A stretch of 64,000 nucleotides of DNA from Prostheceraeus crozeri. Taxonomy: Eukaryota; Platyhelminthes; Polycladida; Euryleptidae. Every line of letters starts with the position of its first letter. Within the stretch, counting starts at the first letter, position 1. The stretch covers positions 186,001-250,000 of the forward strand of contig CAJQUW010004584.1 in NCBI GenBank assembly GCA_907163375.1, written 5' to 3'. Below the pieces are notes generated by a model, which was not told the origin of the DNA, searched no databases, and saw only the letters and a list, made by a program, of their open reading frames with translations. The position numbers and the translations under genes are program-made. Positions 23,228 through 35,318 of the stretch are shown here, in pieces.

Positions 23228-23724
23228 GTCGTCATATAAAACATGAATTTTATATCACTATCATATTTTTATCACTTTTATAATTTAAAACATCACGTCA
23301 ACTCTTCAACTTCAAATACATTAACTGCCTCATTTAAACTTGATACTAAATCCATTTCTAATTCCAAACACGTCTAATTCTTTAAATCATTTAGTTATCA
23401 AGAGAAACTAATCTAGTGCTCTTCATTGTTCATGAAATTTTGAACTTTCAAGTAAAGAAAAAAGTGGATAGAAATAAGTAGAAAAATAATTATCACTTAT
23501 GTAATTTTAGGTGGCGCATTGTTTTAGTGCTTTGAGTAACTGAATTTCATCATTCTCAAATCATTTGTTGTCCTTCATAGTGTCACAGTTCAACACATTT
23601 TAATGCAAGTTCATTTGTAAATGTGAGTTTATTGTAAATTGAAGATTTTTAATTGTCATGGCATGTTTTGGGCTTTCTGTAATTAATTCAACTCGCTAGC
23701 ACAAAATCGCTATGCAGTGACAAC

Positions 23725-24249
23725 CACAGAATTACACAGGTTGTCTCTTCTTCCGTTTGACTGGAAGGGAAACATTGGAACATGCAACGTTAATGAAATG
23801 GCACAATCTCCTGACTAAATACCATGGCGATCGAACAATGAGCAGCAAGTTCTTCATTAAACACGCCAAATTGTGCAAAGTTTCAGTGCCTGTTATCAAC
23901 CGGATCACACAGCAAAGAGACACAGACGATGTCAAGTTCTACAAAGAAGTTTGTGAACGATTTTTCGTGCGCCTGCTAACTTTTTTAAAAATGATCGGAG
24001 GGCCCCACATTATCGAGAAAACGTTTGTTTGCGCAATGATCTGAATTCTTCGAATCTGAAGGAGTCGTGGCGATCGGAGCATTTTGAAGGAATTCAGAGC
24101 AATCCGCAAGCGACGCACGACTGTTTTCACAATCTCTGCATGGTATTAAAATTTCTTTTTGCCCACTTATTAAGTTCCTGCATGTACCATCTGTTTGAAT
24201 CAGTTTTCACTTCTAGTAAAGTGATACGATTAATCAATCTAATTCTGTG
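23725..24249 (-). mobile_element. MITE1 copy D (full length)
   Basis: A 525-bp copy with CACAGAATTACA at one end and AATCTAATTCTGTG at the other. The flanking octamers GTGACAAC (23717-23724) and ATGACAAC (24250-24257) match at seven of eight bases. A frame of 95 codons is open on this segment's plus strand and another of 63-67 on the minus strand, as in other copies. Confidence 0.85.
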
Positions 24250-24685
24250 ATGACAACATTGAAGTAATTACAGCTCAGCAGTAACTGACGCTATCAGCTC
24301 AGCGTTCGCATTGGTGTATGCACGATCATCTGCAAGAAATTAAAGAGAATGAAGTTAGAATGGATGCAAACTGTGTATCAGAGCAAAATAACTTATCGAT
24401 CCTCGCTACTTGCCTTAATGTCGGCGGGCACCGTGTGACGAGTTAGTTATTCATTGATTATACTTGATCCTGCCATTTTACGCAGTCGCATAAGTGGTTC
24501 GTATCTAAGTTGGTTAGAGCACATGTGGTTAGCACCTGCAGGTCTAGTTAACCTTGGTCGTAGGCAAGAAAGCATACATCATTTAAAAGCTAACTTTCCA
24601 AAGATTCTAATGAGCTATAAAACTTGGGTATTCATAAAAACCCAATTATAAATAAATACAAATACATAAAAACCCCGCTTTATTG

Positions 24686-25085
24686 TTACTAACAATTGAA
24701 GAGTGTAATTGCAATGCGTCGTTGGATTTTATTAGCAACGAACGAAGTTTGCTGTTTAGCAACCAATAGAAATCGCACTATCATTTCTTGTCTAAATTGG
24801 TTGGCAAAATGTTTTAAAATATAAAAAAAATTACATATAAATATGGAATTAATGTAAAATGATTGCTTAAATGCATTCAGAATAGATTTATTAGTTATTT
24901 TATTAGTTTTTAGATCTTTTCTGAATGTATTAAAGAAGCCATTCTACATTATTTTCTTATTTATTTAAATATAATTATATTCTTTTTTGCCAGCCAATTT
25001 AGACAAGAATTTTATAATGCGTTTTCTATTGGTCGTTAAGACAATAGAAAATCGACGTCTTTCAATTACAGTTTGTTTATTGTTG
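24686..25085. repeat. 400-bp imperfect hairpin
   Basis: The left side (CCAATAGAAATCGCACTA, TTCTTGTCTAAATTGG) is repeated in inverse on the right (CCAATTTAGACAAGAA, TTTTCTATTGG). The inversion extends to the centre at CATTCAGAATAGAT and ATCTTTTCTGAATG. Arms of about 190 bp show moderate divergence and indels. It is probably an old foldback MITE; no clear target duplication is seen. Confidence 0.75.
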
Positions 25086-25169
25086 AAACCGAAATTACAC
25101 ATAGTACAAAAGAGCGACATATCTACCCTATTAATATCTTTGCTGTAACTAAATCACAAATATTATGTA

Positions 25170-25236
25170 TTTCCCGGGATCCCGAAATATTTTCCCGGGA
25201 AATCGATTTCTCGAAATTAGCTGATTTCCCGGGAAA
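25170..25236. promoter_or_regulatory. Cluster of three TTTCCCGGGA palindromes
   Basis: TTTCCCGGGA occurs at 25170, 25191 and 25225, the last two extended to TTTCCCGGGAAA, and CGGGATCCCG overlaps the first. TTCNNNGAA-type sites of this form are bound by STAT-like factors in animals, but no gene lies nearby. The cluster could equally be the remnant of a repeat. The functional assignment is weak. Confidence 0.25.
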
Positions 25237-26000
25237 CAACCCTAGGCGCAATGCAGTAATCGAATTACTAAAAGCTTTTTTTTGCCATATTCGCTGCTGA
25301 AGGAACAACGCACTCTCTTTTATGCTGAAGAGTAGTCCGGGATCTCGGGAGATTCAGTCAACTTATGAATGCATTTTCAAAGTGAAGTACACTTGGATGT
25401 CCTCTTTCCGGTGTTTATCAAATCTCCAAGAAATACAATTGTTAGGCCTACAGTTGTGATCAAATTGTCTGCGCATCTCATACCTGATTGAAATGATCAC
25501 TCATTCGTGACGGAATAGCATTTGCACAAATTTGTTATTCTGCAGCTGTATGCCGAGGACATGTGGTTACTTCTTAATTTTTCTGTACCCGATCATAGTC
25601 TACTACCGTAGGCCTATTCGCTTCTGCATCATCACGTGGGTTTTTTTATTCGATAATCTTAGTTTTCATTTAATCCATCTTCTTTCCCATTTCAATCAGT
25701 TAAGCCGTATTTGTGGACACGAGAGTTATGAAGGTATTATGACGAGTTTGAAATAGCAATTATAAAGTTGAAACAGTCAGCTTGTAATTGAGGGAGCATA
25801 ATTGAGCTACGGATATTTCACTCTACACTAATTTTTGCCCTGGATGTTAACATTAAAATAAAATTGCACATCTGTAGTCGGTAGAGCACGTTAGATGTCT
25901 GTGTTGAACGTGTATGCACATTGTTTGGAATCAATGCTACAAGTATATTAACAGTAAGAATGAACGGTGCTACATGTATTAAGATTTACATTTATACCAA

Positions 26001-26230
26001 TTATCGGGTCACAAACTGACAAATCTGAATTCTCTTGGATAGCCACCTCTCAGTGCGCCCGCTGTAACCGTCTCTGCAGTTACAAGTAAAACTGTAAACA
26101 GTATTGGACGTATACATGAGGGGGACAGCGGGTCCTTGAGAGGGCGCGAGGGAATTCTCCGTATGAAGTAGAGAAGATCGCCAAGGCAGCAAATTACCGC
26201 CTTCTTCGTGTCGTTCGAGCGCGTCATCAA
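26001..26230 (-). pseudogene. Penelope-like element fragment (GIY-YIG end)
   Basis: The minus-strand frame contains SNTVYSFTCNCRDGYSGRTE followed by RWLSKRI. This matches the GIY-YIG endonuclease entry of Penelope-like retroelements (V-V-Y-x-F-x-C, Y-I-G-x-T, R-I). Here YIG has become YSG. Only about 75 codons are recognisable, and no reverse transcriptase is seen alongside. It is a broken fragment. Confidence 0.6.
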
Positions 26231-26456
26231 CAGGCACTGCCGTATCTCAAGGCTACAATTATGCTAGTGCTCCAGCCAATTCTTTGTGTAGAGAAAGACA
26301 CCGTAGCAGAGCTCATTTTGCCGTGGAATTGATTGGCTTATTGATCTTGTGACTTTATCAACTGTAGTATTCATGCATCAAATGTATCTCGACGCATAGA
26401 GTAGGGATATATAGGTAGAGTGTCGACTCAAACAAGTATCTGTATACAGTGAAAAT

Positions 26457-27222
26457 TTTTATATGAAAAGATTCAGTTTTTGCGGAGGTTATGTTCCCGT
26501 GGTCCAAAACATTATTTGAGCAGTTTTTAAAAAGTCAAATTTTTGCAATTTATATACTACCGAGATGACTCTCCTATATAAGTAGTATGAAACAAGTTGG
26601 ATATCAAAAGGAATGAATATTTGATAATAACATCCTAACTAAGCGGAAATCAAGCTGATTACCAAGGGAATTTCATGAACCGTCTTACAATGGAAGTCTT
26701 CCTAAAAAGTCGCGATATTATTCGTGCTTTCTTGGCTGAAATTTTAAGTTTTTAATTCAATTTTTACCGGCATGATCTTATGATTCACTAAATTCATGTT
26801 TAATTTCTTGAATCTTAATATTGATGTGGACCCATTTTGCCCACATCTTTCAAAGTTGAATGAAATCATTGTCTTTAATTATGCGATTTTGCTGTGCCAG
26901 TGGCAGGTTGCCTGTGCTCTGATCACGGTTGTACTCTTGATTGAGCAGGAAAGTAATAGGAACCTATGGAACAAACATTAAATTTCCAAGGCTGTCATTA
27001 CACTGAGAATCTGAAAAATGCCATCATTCCCTCTGCATTACTATCATGATCACTCAATTCCGTAGCAATTTCTTCAAAACTGCAAAGATTTTGTATATCT
27101 CACATTTGGTCGCAATTACCATATTATATCACCCTCGTGTTTATTTAATAAAATCGAAAGTGCATACACATTGGGATTTAATAAGTGCGAAGTTACCACT
27201 TTACCTATTATACTTACTCTAT
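26457..27222 (-). mobile_element. F4 repeat family, copy 3
   Basis: 766 bp are the inverse of F4 copies 1 and 2, from CAGTGAAAATTTTTAT to TACTTACTCTATG. The frame containing CQWQVAC is kept here on the plus strand of the window. Confidence 0.75.
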
Positions 27223-28440
27223 GTCCCGACGTTTCCGCTTGACAGGAGTCGGCAAAGAAGAATAGGTTTTCTTTCCCATTCATTATTAACTAATTATTGG
27301 GCCAAAACTGATCAATCTTAATTCGTTGCCATGAGAAGGCTCCATCACCCCATTGAGAACTGCCTAATCCAATGGCTACAGCAGCATTGCATTTCTACAC
27401 CTACGGATTGGAGACTGCGATAGTTCTCATCAGGAATACTTCAATCAATTACGCCAACTAATAAGAATAATGTTCTATTATATGTAAGTGCTGGGATAAT
27501 TTTCATCATCGTATGAGGATTTGTTAATTAAAACTAAGTAAAATACATTTTCTGTGTTCCAACCATTGAATTGGGTAATTTAGCAACAATGTATTTTGTT
27601 TTAATCATTTTCCAAACTAAGCAATTATACGTGAGTTCTCCGTGACAACATGGACGTCTGGTTGTCAAGCCACGACAATTGTTAACTTATTCAATGTTTG
27701 GATTAAGGCATTCATTTTTCAAGATACAAAGTCTCACAGATTATGGAAGTCTTCATTGTCAACTTCGATTTATGAAGATGCTCTTCATGTTATCAGTGAA
27801 GATATAGCTAATATATTAATTAACATATCTATCTTATAGTTAGGGATGTACGCTAGCCCAATCTGCTCGCACCGGTGCACCGTTCGGTTGCCCTGAAGCA
27901 TTTATTAAAAGGCGAAATATAGCTTGTTTCGCGTTTTAGATTGCCGTGTGATAGTCACTTAAAACTTCAAAATCTTGTGGACAGGGTCTACATCTTTCCT
28001 ACTAAACAATCATATTTTCTAGAATTAAGCGCAAAATTTATAGAGTACTAGGAAAATTCTAATAGTGCTTAAGAATTTGATATAGACTTGCGAAGGCAGA
28101 GTTTAATCAGTAGTGGAACGATATTTCGGAGATATAGCTCCATTCTTAACGAAATAAAAAAATATTAAACTCGCTAAGTACGACTAAGTACTAAGTACTA
28201 CTGTACATACGAACAGAATGGGAAAACTTGAAGCACTATGTGCACAAAAATTAGAAAATTAGAGTATGAATATCCAGGGAACAAAGATGGCGACGCTATA
28301 GATGGTTCCTTGGAAAATCTGATAACTCATCTTTGCTGTTGCTGGTCTTCTTGATATCTTTCACGTTTTAAAGTAAAGTAGCTTCTGATCACTGGTCTGA
28401 CACTTCCTGAGATGTGTATGCATTAATAAGTCCTTTTGAG
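27223..28440. other. No recognisable gene
   Basis: AT-rich DNA with short open frames only. I see no family motif. A few short AAGTACTAAGTACTA-type repeats lie near 28185. Confidence 0.4.
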
Positions 28441-28451
28441 ATAGTGATAGG

Positions 28452-28531
28452 TTTATTAACAGCAAACATGTTTCAGTAGGCAAGCTACCATCATCAGTGA
28501 CAACGGTCAATAAACAAGGATGCAATATATA
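28452..28531 (-). repeat. Inverted repeat, left arm, with hammerhead-like core
   Basis: About 80 bp are the reverse complement of 28879-28957. On the minus strand, 28463-28500 reads CACTGATGA, a short GTAG/CTAC hairpin, then TGAAACATGTTTGC. This resembles the conserved core of a hammerhead ribozyme (CUGAUGA, stem II, GAAA), but stem I is weak. Confidence 0.55.
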
Positions 28532-28739
28532 CAGTGCGAATGAGACAAGAAAAATCAATATAGGAAAAGCGGCTGTGATTGGCTGCGGCTATTCATTAGG
28601 TACTGTGAATGAAGGAATGTACATAACAGTCATTCCTTCATTCACCTTCTTTTTTTCCTATATTCCTTCATTCTTTTCCTATATGCTGTCGATATCACTT
28701 AGAGATGACTTCTGCCTTCACTCGCATTCCTTTTGAACC

Positions 28740-28860
28740 GTCAGCGTGGCCTGGTGAAGAAGGTGCGAGCTCGTCTCCACCGCGGACTTCGGTTCGATTC
28801 CTGGGTCAGGCGAGTGCGGTCGGGGAATCAAGGGTGTTGGTGTCTTGTATTGACTTAATA
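28740..28860 (+). mobile_element. tRNA-derived SINE head
   Basis: An RNA polymerase III A-box-like GTGGCCTGGTG at 28746-28756 and a perfect B box GGTTCGATTCC at 28791-28801 lie about 34 bases apart, followed by CTGGGTCAGGCGAGTGCGG. The arrangement AGCGTGGCCTGGTG, TCGTCTCCACCGCGGA, then the B box is that of tRNA-related SINE heads. It does not close into a proper tRNA. The 3' end is unclear, and it lies between the two inverted arms at 28.45 and 28.9 kb. Confidence 0.65.
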
Positions 28861-28878
28861 GCTGTCATTCTCTTTCGA

Positions 28879-28957
28879 TATATTGCATCCTTGTTTATTG
28901 ACCGTTGTCACTGATGATGGTAGCTTGCCTACTGAAACATGTTTGCTGCTAATAGAC
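28879..28957 (+). repeat. Inverted repeat, right arm, with hammerhead-like core
   Basis: This is the partner of 28452-28531. The core at 28909-28946 reads CACTGATGA, GTAG-loop-CTAC, TGAAACATGT. The two arms flank about 350 bp that contain the SINE head. Confidence 0.55.
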
Positions 28958-29170
28958 CTACCAAAAGCTTACGGCTTATCACTGTCAATCCTTTTGAGAT
29001 GTTCACTGATTCTGGCATTCAGATTTCTTATTGAGCTTCTTCCACATTTTCAGGCTTTAATTGAAAACATCGTAACATTATATTATATACACAGTATTTG
29101 AAATATGAAATAGATATCATTATTTTAGAAACCCTATTTTCCCTAAAGAGGGGTAGGGAGAAATGAAAAC

Positions 29171-29600
29171 ATGATATTCATAGTCACAGTCAGTAGTTAC
29201 TTCATGTCTCCTCCATCACACTCTTTGACGCGTCCTCAACAATTTGCCGCCATTTCAATCTGTCCCATCGCATTCTCCTTCCAAGTCCTCCAGTCTTCTT
29301 CTGTGCGTTCCAGGTCTCTCTTGATACAGTCTTTCCGGCGAATCCTTGACCGTCCCCTTCTTCTTGTCATTGTGTCATCCATCTCTTCCCTTTTTTCACT
29401 ATCCTTTCGTCTATCATCCTCAATGCCCTGCCCACCTCAGTCTCTTTTCCACCACTTTTTGTGTCACCGATTTCTTCAATTCTACATCCTCCCTCAGCTA
29501 CACTACTCTTCGTTTCTACACCAACTTTTCACCAGACAGACAGATGCGCCTTATCCAGTTATTATCCACACACTTGCAACATCCTTATTGATACAGTGAT
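29171..29600 (-). pseudogene. LINE C-terminal fragment
   Basis: On the minus strand one frame reads TRRRGRSRIRRKDCIKRDLE followed by RTEEDWRTW. An overlapping frame reads WDRLKWRQIVEDASK. Together they resemble the C-terminus of RTE/L2-type non-LTR retrotransposons (R-R-R-G-R-P-R, then W-K-D-x-I-K-x-D-L, then a D-R-x-x-W-R block). The frames are shifted relative to one another and no upstream RT is recognisable. The plus-strand open frame of 142 codons over the same bases is its Ser/Leu-rich shadow. Confidence 0.55.
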
Positions 29601-30346
29601 TTCGTTTACGAAAGGGAAATTGTCAATTGGGTTGATGGCATGAATAAAAGCAGTGGCGTCGCGTGCGCCCAGACCATAGGCCTTCACTCGTCATCGAATA
29701 CTATTTCTATACCAAACACTTTTATGTTACATTTGTAACAGTCACAACATTAATTTTTCATAAAAGCTGAATTTTTAACTTACAATTTCCCGAACATTTT
29801 TTAAGGCCAAGTGAATGTGCACATGAGAAGTGATTGCTTATTTCTCTTAACGCCTTACTCAAGGAACAGATTACTATATCCCCTCTCTGTCCAGACCACA
29901 TTTTTTCGAGAAAAAAAGAGCAAGGTCAACAGTTCTTGCAATTCTCATGGCCGGTCAGCCGTTCACATGTTTGAAATTTTGATGCATTAAAAATGTCTTG
30001 TGTATTTCTTATTCTTTCTCTGTGAGTACTTTCAATCTTTATATCAGGTGTTGGCCTACCTTGCTTGATGACTGTCATCTTTTCAGTATATTCCCTTCGG
30101 ACGAAAGCCGTGGTTGTGATCTCATCTGCAGTACTAAACATAGCGTCACATTAATCACGCATAAACAAATTATGGAATTCTGCCGAATCTGGGTGTTCGA
30201 GACAGATGCATTACTCTGCATTCATTGGAGAACGCTCATCATCTGATCGCAGTTTTGTCTGAACGTCAGCCATCTGCTAGTGTTGACGTAGTGGCCTCTC
30301 TGACATGAAAGAAGTCAGGAACAATTGGATTGCGCTTCCCTTACTA

Positions 30347-31513
30347 CAGTCCGTTTCATAAAAAGTGGATCATCCTAAAATCTGACTAAATCAAACATAA
30401 GCATGATACAGAAAGCATTTTTCATGTTATTTCATGTCCCTAATATATTTAAATGTCCTTATATAATCTGATAAGCTATGATACAGTAACGGTTCTTAAG
30501 AAGCTAATATTTTGTGGCCCTACCCTTATAGTCAATGACATTACCAATTCGTCTAGGCATTGATTCGATGATATCGTTGATTTTTGACTGATCTAACTTT
30601 CTCCAATTTCTTTTTAACAGTGACGTAAGTTGTGATATGCCACTGTAGGTAGGCAGTGAACGACGAACGTTACGCATTTTAGAATACTCCATTACATTTC
30701 TATGGGATTCAGATCAGGAAGAACGAGCTGGCCAAGATAATGGTCCTAAGGACCCCTAATTGAGATACTTGCATAAGTTGACTCTACCACTCCTGTGACA
30801 CGTTTGCGTGGACGGCCAGAGCCCTCTTTACGAACAGAGTCGACAATCATCATTATGCCATCGATGCACATTTGTGTAAGGGACATTTAGTCGCTTGCTT
30901 GTAGCTCGCAAAGAAAACCCTAGTTTTAGCAAGGCTGACACTTTGCCTTTTGTGAATGCGATCTCGTATATTTGTTCATTTGTGCTTTGTATTGTTTTCA
31001 ACCTGGTAAGAGATAGAGTTTCTAGCTGAAATGCAATCAGGAGTGCGTGCCAACACCACCACCGGGCCGTGGTCAACGAATAGTCAGGAAGCTATGGAAC
31101 ATGAAGTGCCAGTTAATCACATGTAGCAGTTACATTATAGGTTGAATGAATAAATGGTGCTATAACTTGGCTCTGATTAGACCGATGTTTTCTTTATTTT
31201 TGTTTTGCTTGATAGCTTTTGGCTTGTAGAACAACATATTACATAACAAAGGAAACAAATGTAATTTTATAAGAGTGAGGTATGATTTTGTGTAACATTG
31301 CTAAATGAAGATCAAATTATCTACTACTTTTTTATCTATAACAGGAAAACAACTCAATATTCATGCTTGAAATTTCCAACAATGATATTAGTAAGCACAA
31401 CTGACATATCTTCCAAATTTCAGAGAAATTCGTTCAAGTTTGGCGGAGTTAGACAAAGTTGAAGTTAAGGCGATGGTTTAAGGCGTGCATGCCATTTTTT
31501 ATGAAACAAACTG
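30347..31513 (-). mobile_element. Tc1/mariner element, deletion derivative
   Basis: The left end CAGTCCGTTTCATAAAAAGT follows TA at 30345. The right end carries ATTTTTTATGAAACAAACTG, with a degraded TA. It is the same family as the copies at 36.6, 54.9 and 59.1 kb. The N-terminal HTH part (EIAFTKGKVSALLKLGFSLR) and the C-terminal tail (LDQSKINDIIESMPRRIGNV) remain. A large internal deletion joins the GRPRK region to the region just after the second catalytic aspartate, so this copy is inactive. Confidence 0.88.
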
Positions 31514-32599
31514 ATATATTTTAGATACCGCGCCTCGATCGAGAAGGCAAAGCATTATGTCCTAAATGGAAAAGGTCCAATATTGTCGGGGTGCTGTGCG
31601 CTTACTGCCTCACACGCACACGCTCTCTTCGCTCTGTCTGAACATCAATGCTCCGTCTGAACACAACGACCAATGTGTGTGTCTAATTGTTCGAAGAAAA
31701 CTGCTGTGATTCGAGGCACGTGCTGCCAAAATTTCAACGAGGTTGAGCGTCTGACTGTTGAGACGGAACAGCTGGTGCATAGCTGTCACGAGAAGCTATC
31801 GAATTTAAGTGAATAATGACACTTTTTCATTTTTCTATAATTGTTTGAAAATTATTTTTTGAGGATAAGCGCCGAAGGGCCTCGCAGGTACGGAAGAAGA
31901 TTAGCCACTGAATAAAAGGCTATACATAGTAAATTTAATGGCTGACGTAACATGAATTTAAATTGACTAGCTGGTCAAAATCATCGAATTGATTATTGAA
32001 GCGACTTAAAGATCTAAATAATGGTACATGATTATTCCATAATTTACGAGTTTTTTTTAAATTTACGATTGTGTTTCATATTACAGATATTTTTATATTT
32101 GGAGAACGAATCGGAGAATTGGAGAGACAAGCGCAAACATTCCGAAAGACTATCCAGAGGTATCCGTTCGGAAGTTACACGAGAAGTCAAGAGACGTGAA
32201 AATCAAAATATCTGAGCTCATTTAACGTCAAACGGTTGATATTAAAGAAACATGAGCCAAAGACTGCGTCCTCATGGTGAAGATACGCTAAGCATAACGG
32301 TCACAGTAGGATGTTGAAGGGCACTGAGAATCAATATTTTATCCGCATCAACCTTCCAAGCCACGACGACCATAACCCGACAACATCAAATCTGTCTGCT
32401 CCATCAATGAAGACAATAGCGAGAAGTCTACACACAGTTTTAAACTGTGGCACGGAGGTAGAACAATAACTACACAACGTGTCAAGACGACGAATTGCTG
32501 GATTAGCACGCAAATTCCGCATCTGGGTTATTCTCCGTGATTTCTCATCCTCGCTAGGCCCCGCCTGTTACGTTACCTGTTCAACGACTGACCTTGCTC
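31514..32599. other. No recognisable gene; possible 5' remainder of the next LINE
   Basis: 31844-31895 (AATTATTTTTTGAGGATAAG, GCGCCGAAGGGCCTCGC) resembles 49891-49945, so it is a small shared repeat. From about 32300 the composition becomes more balanced, as in the LINE relic that follows, but I recognise no endonuclease motif. Confidence 0.35.
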
Positions 32600-34205
32600 A
32601 CGCATACTTCCCGACAAGCTCTGAAGTATGCTGACACATGATCTCCGCATCACCCCGAACATAGTCCTCAAACATCGCCTACCGTATAAGGTTGACTAGC
32701 CGACACCGATAAGATAATACTTCCCGTATACATCTAAAGTTTTCGAGCGCGTGAAAAAGGACATCATTCATACACCATATAACATATATTTCCCGTGCAA
32801 CCTGCGAAAAATATAGATTGCACCCAGTTTGCATACATTCCCGCGGTGCCCGAAATGGTACTGACTACACCTGCGATACGATGAACATTACTCTATCACC
32901 AGAATCGTCAGGTTTCTTGACTGCACTCTACAGGCGGCTGTTCAGACTCAATGACCGCGCGTGGATTTCAAGCAAAGCAATGCTTTCGATAAGCACCGGC
33001 TCCTCACACTAGTCCATCATTCTCGCACTGTATCCCGTTTTGCTGGCGACTACCTGACAGACAATCAATGGGTGTATGAATCACCAGCTTCCTCTCTGAT
33101 AGATGGCAGCGATTGATGCGCATCAATGCAGGCTATGTACCATCGTGGACCCGTGTGGTGGTGAAAGAGTGGGAGTCCGCTCAAGGCAACGTTTTGGGAC
33201 CAATTCTCTTTTGTTTGAGCATCCCACCGCGTGACACACAGCCTACGTCCTATCTCATCAGAATACAACCAATACTCATTATCATAGTATGCAGATGCAT
33301 ATTACCTATTTACATTTTGTTTCGAGAGGAATCAGATGATCTTATTTGCAAAGTGAATGGGACTGCCTCATCGATTGGATCCCCTTCAATTAACCCACCT
33401 TCAACAATCAATAAATCTAAGTGCTGTGTGATGGATATCAACGCCCCAAAGGCCTAACTTTAACTACGGTTCACACCGTTGATTATGGAAACTCCGCTAC
33501 GTCCAAGTGAACAGTGTACGGCCTCCTGGGTGAACCTTGTCATCTGATTTAAAAATGGGACGTTCTCATGGTCCAACTTGGCTATCAAGAAAGCATCAAA
33601 GGAGGTTTTATTTGTCCTCAGGAATCTTCGAAAATCATAATTGTCCATCTGCCTATGATTTATAAAGGCTTATACGTCTATTGGTTCGCTCCGTACTCTT
33701 ATATGCATTTCCATAGAAGTTTTTGTAATTTACCGTACAGACTTTTCAGCAAGGGCTTTGATGCGTCTCGAGCGCAGGTGTGTTTCCGTGTTATAGTGGC
33801 AGCTCTAATTTCCACTACTAACCATCTCTACCGCTGGCAACAGCATGTGAACTAATTCTCTCTTTTCGACAAATTGAACAGGCTGCCTCCGACCATACCG
33901 CTCAGAGAATTATTCCGTGATTGTAGAGCAATACGCATAACTCGTAATCGATCGACAGCTGCGACCACTCCTAGAACGGCAAGGCGTCGAACCGAGACTT
34001 TCAAATTCATTCATCCGCTTTAAGTATTTTGATATATATCTCCGTTTTTGTTTTTTTGTTTTCAACATTTCAACAAAATCCTCCCATCTCTCTCATAGTT
34101 TCATCTTCTCATTATGTATACGTCTAATGTCTTAGTGTTTACTCATGTTCACTCTCAATGAATGTCAAACGACTTTGAAGAGACCAAATAAAGATTATTA
34201 TAATT
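32600..34205 (+). pseudogene. Second LINE relic with AT-rich 3' tail
   Basis: Plus-strand motifs in order are these. VDFKQSNAFDKHRLLTL near 32960 is an altered S-K-A-F-D palm motif. ITSFLSDRWQRLMRINAG lies near 33085-33130. QGNVLGPILFC lies near 33185-33220, the family's P-Q-G-S-V-L-G-P-L-L-F, with the P of PQG lost. A YADD-like motif lies near 33287, and a basic C-terminus with FKFIHPL lies near 34000. The sequence ends with AAATAAAG and an ATTATTATAATTATTA tail near 34205, typical of a LINE 3' end. Many frameshifts and stops make it an old copy. It is probably of the same CR1/L2-like group as the relic at 13.1 kb. Confidence 0.75.
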
Positions 34206-35318
34206 ATTACGACGTGTCTTTCAAATAGATACCCATTTTTCCTAATGTCATTCTAAGTCGATTGCGCCTCCACAGAAAGTACGCTCCAGAGCGTACACGA
34301 AATCTGTATAAGTCTCTGATAGCTAGGTGATTCATAACACGACGAGCACTTAAGATACATTGTGAAATTATCGCGCACGTATTCACCAGGTAAACGCAGA
34401 GTCTTAGCTCAATCACAGGTAACCCCAAAGCCTTTTGTTCGTTCACTGATCACTTAGGAGTCTTATTGTCTCTTTGAAATTGCTTACGTCGAGAGATTCG
34501 AAAACAAAACATGAACTATGGTTACTTCGGAAGACGGTTTGAAATGCTTACGTCAGCACTTACAATGCATGAGACACCTTCATTACATCTCATAAGCACC
34601 GCGTGAATTACAATCGACATGATTAGACCATACGTCACCATCCATTTACATACTAGTTAGAATTGTGGAAATCTCCATCCAAAATAAGAAAACGAATTAT
34701 TGGTTCTAGGTTACACAACTTTTTGAAGAACTGAAAAATAGGTTACTGTCCTATGACTTTTCCTGGCAGATCGCACACACAAGAGACATTAAAACAATAG
34801 ATGAAATAAACTTTGCTCAGACAAACACATTTTGAAAAATGTTTTGTCATTGGAAAATAATTCCGATCATATCTGAGTGACAACTAATTAAGACAGAATC
34901 ATCTCTCTTTTCATTCGCGCCACTCCCGTCATCAATTTCTGATAAAGTCCCAATTCACGGGTCGTTGGAGTATTAACTCTGAGCGCCGAGGTCAGTACGA
35001 CAAGTTTAAGACTCCTCAAATCATAATTAAAACTTTAGCTTGTAAAACTCAGCAGATTTTATTGGTCATGCATCTGAATATCAAATTGAGCACCGAAAAA
35101 CGGAAAATACTTGAATGAATAATAAATTGGATACTACATGAAAAAGCATGATTGGCCATTCCTAAGCACTTTTATTATTATTATTAATAAAATTAAGAAT
35201 TAATTAATACTCAACGCAACTGAAATACATTGTTAAGTTATAATGGTTTATGCAGTAAACATGTAGTAACAATGTTTCAGTCTATTTCGATTGATATTTG
35301 TAAAGAAAAACTTTGATA
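34206..35318. other. No recognisable gene
   Basis: AT-rich DNA without shared repeats or motifs that I can recognise. The longest frame is about 79 codons. Confidence 0.4.

Noticed and set aside
24490-24570. tRNA-like stretch (CTAAGTTGGTTAGAGCA resembles an A box)
   Set aside because: The B box expected 30-40 bases later (GGTCTAGTTAACC) departs from consensus at several positions and no cloverleaf closes. At best it is an old SINE remnant.
29171-29643. 142-codon plus frame rich in Ser, Leu and Phe
   Set aside because: It is the antisense shadow of the LINE C-terminal fragment on the minus strand.
35177-35200. Short ATT microsatellite as a possible LINE tail
   Set aside because: No LINE coding sequence ends next to it. 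The clear LINE 3' tail is at 34.2 kb.
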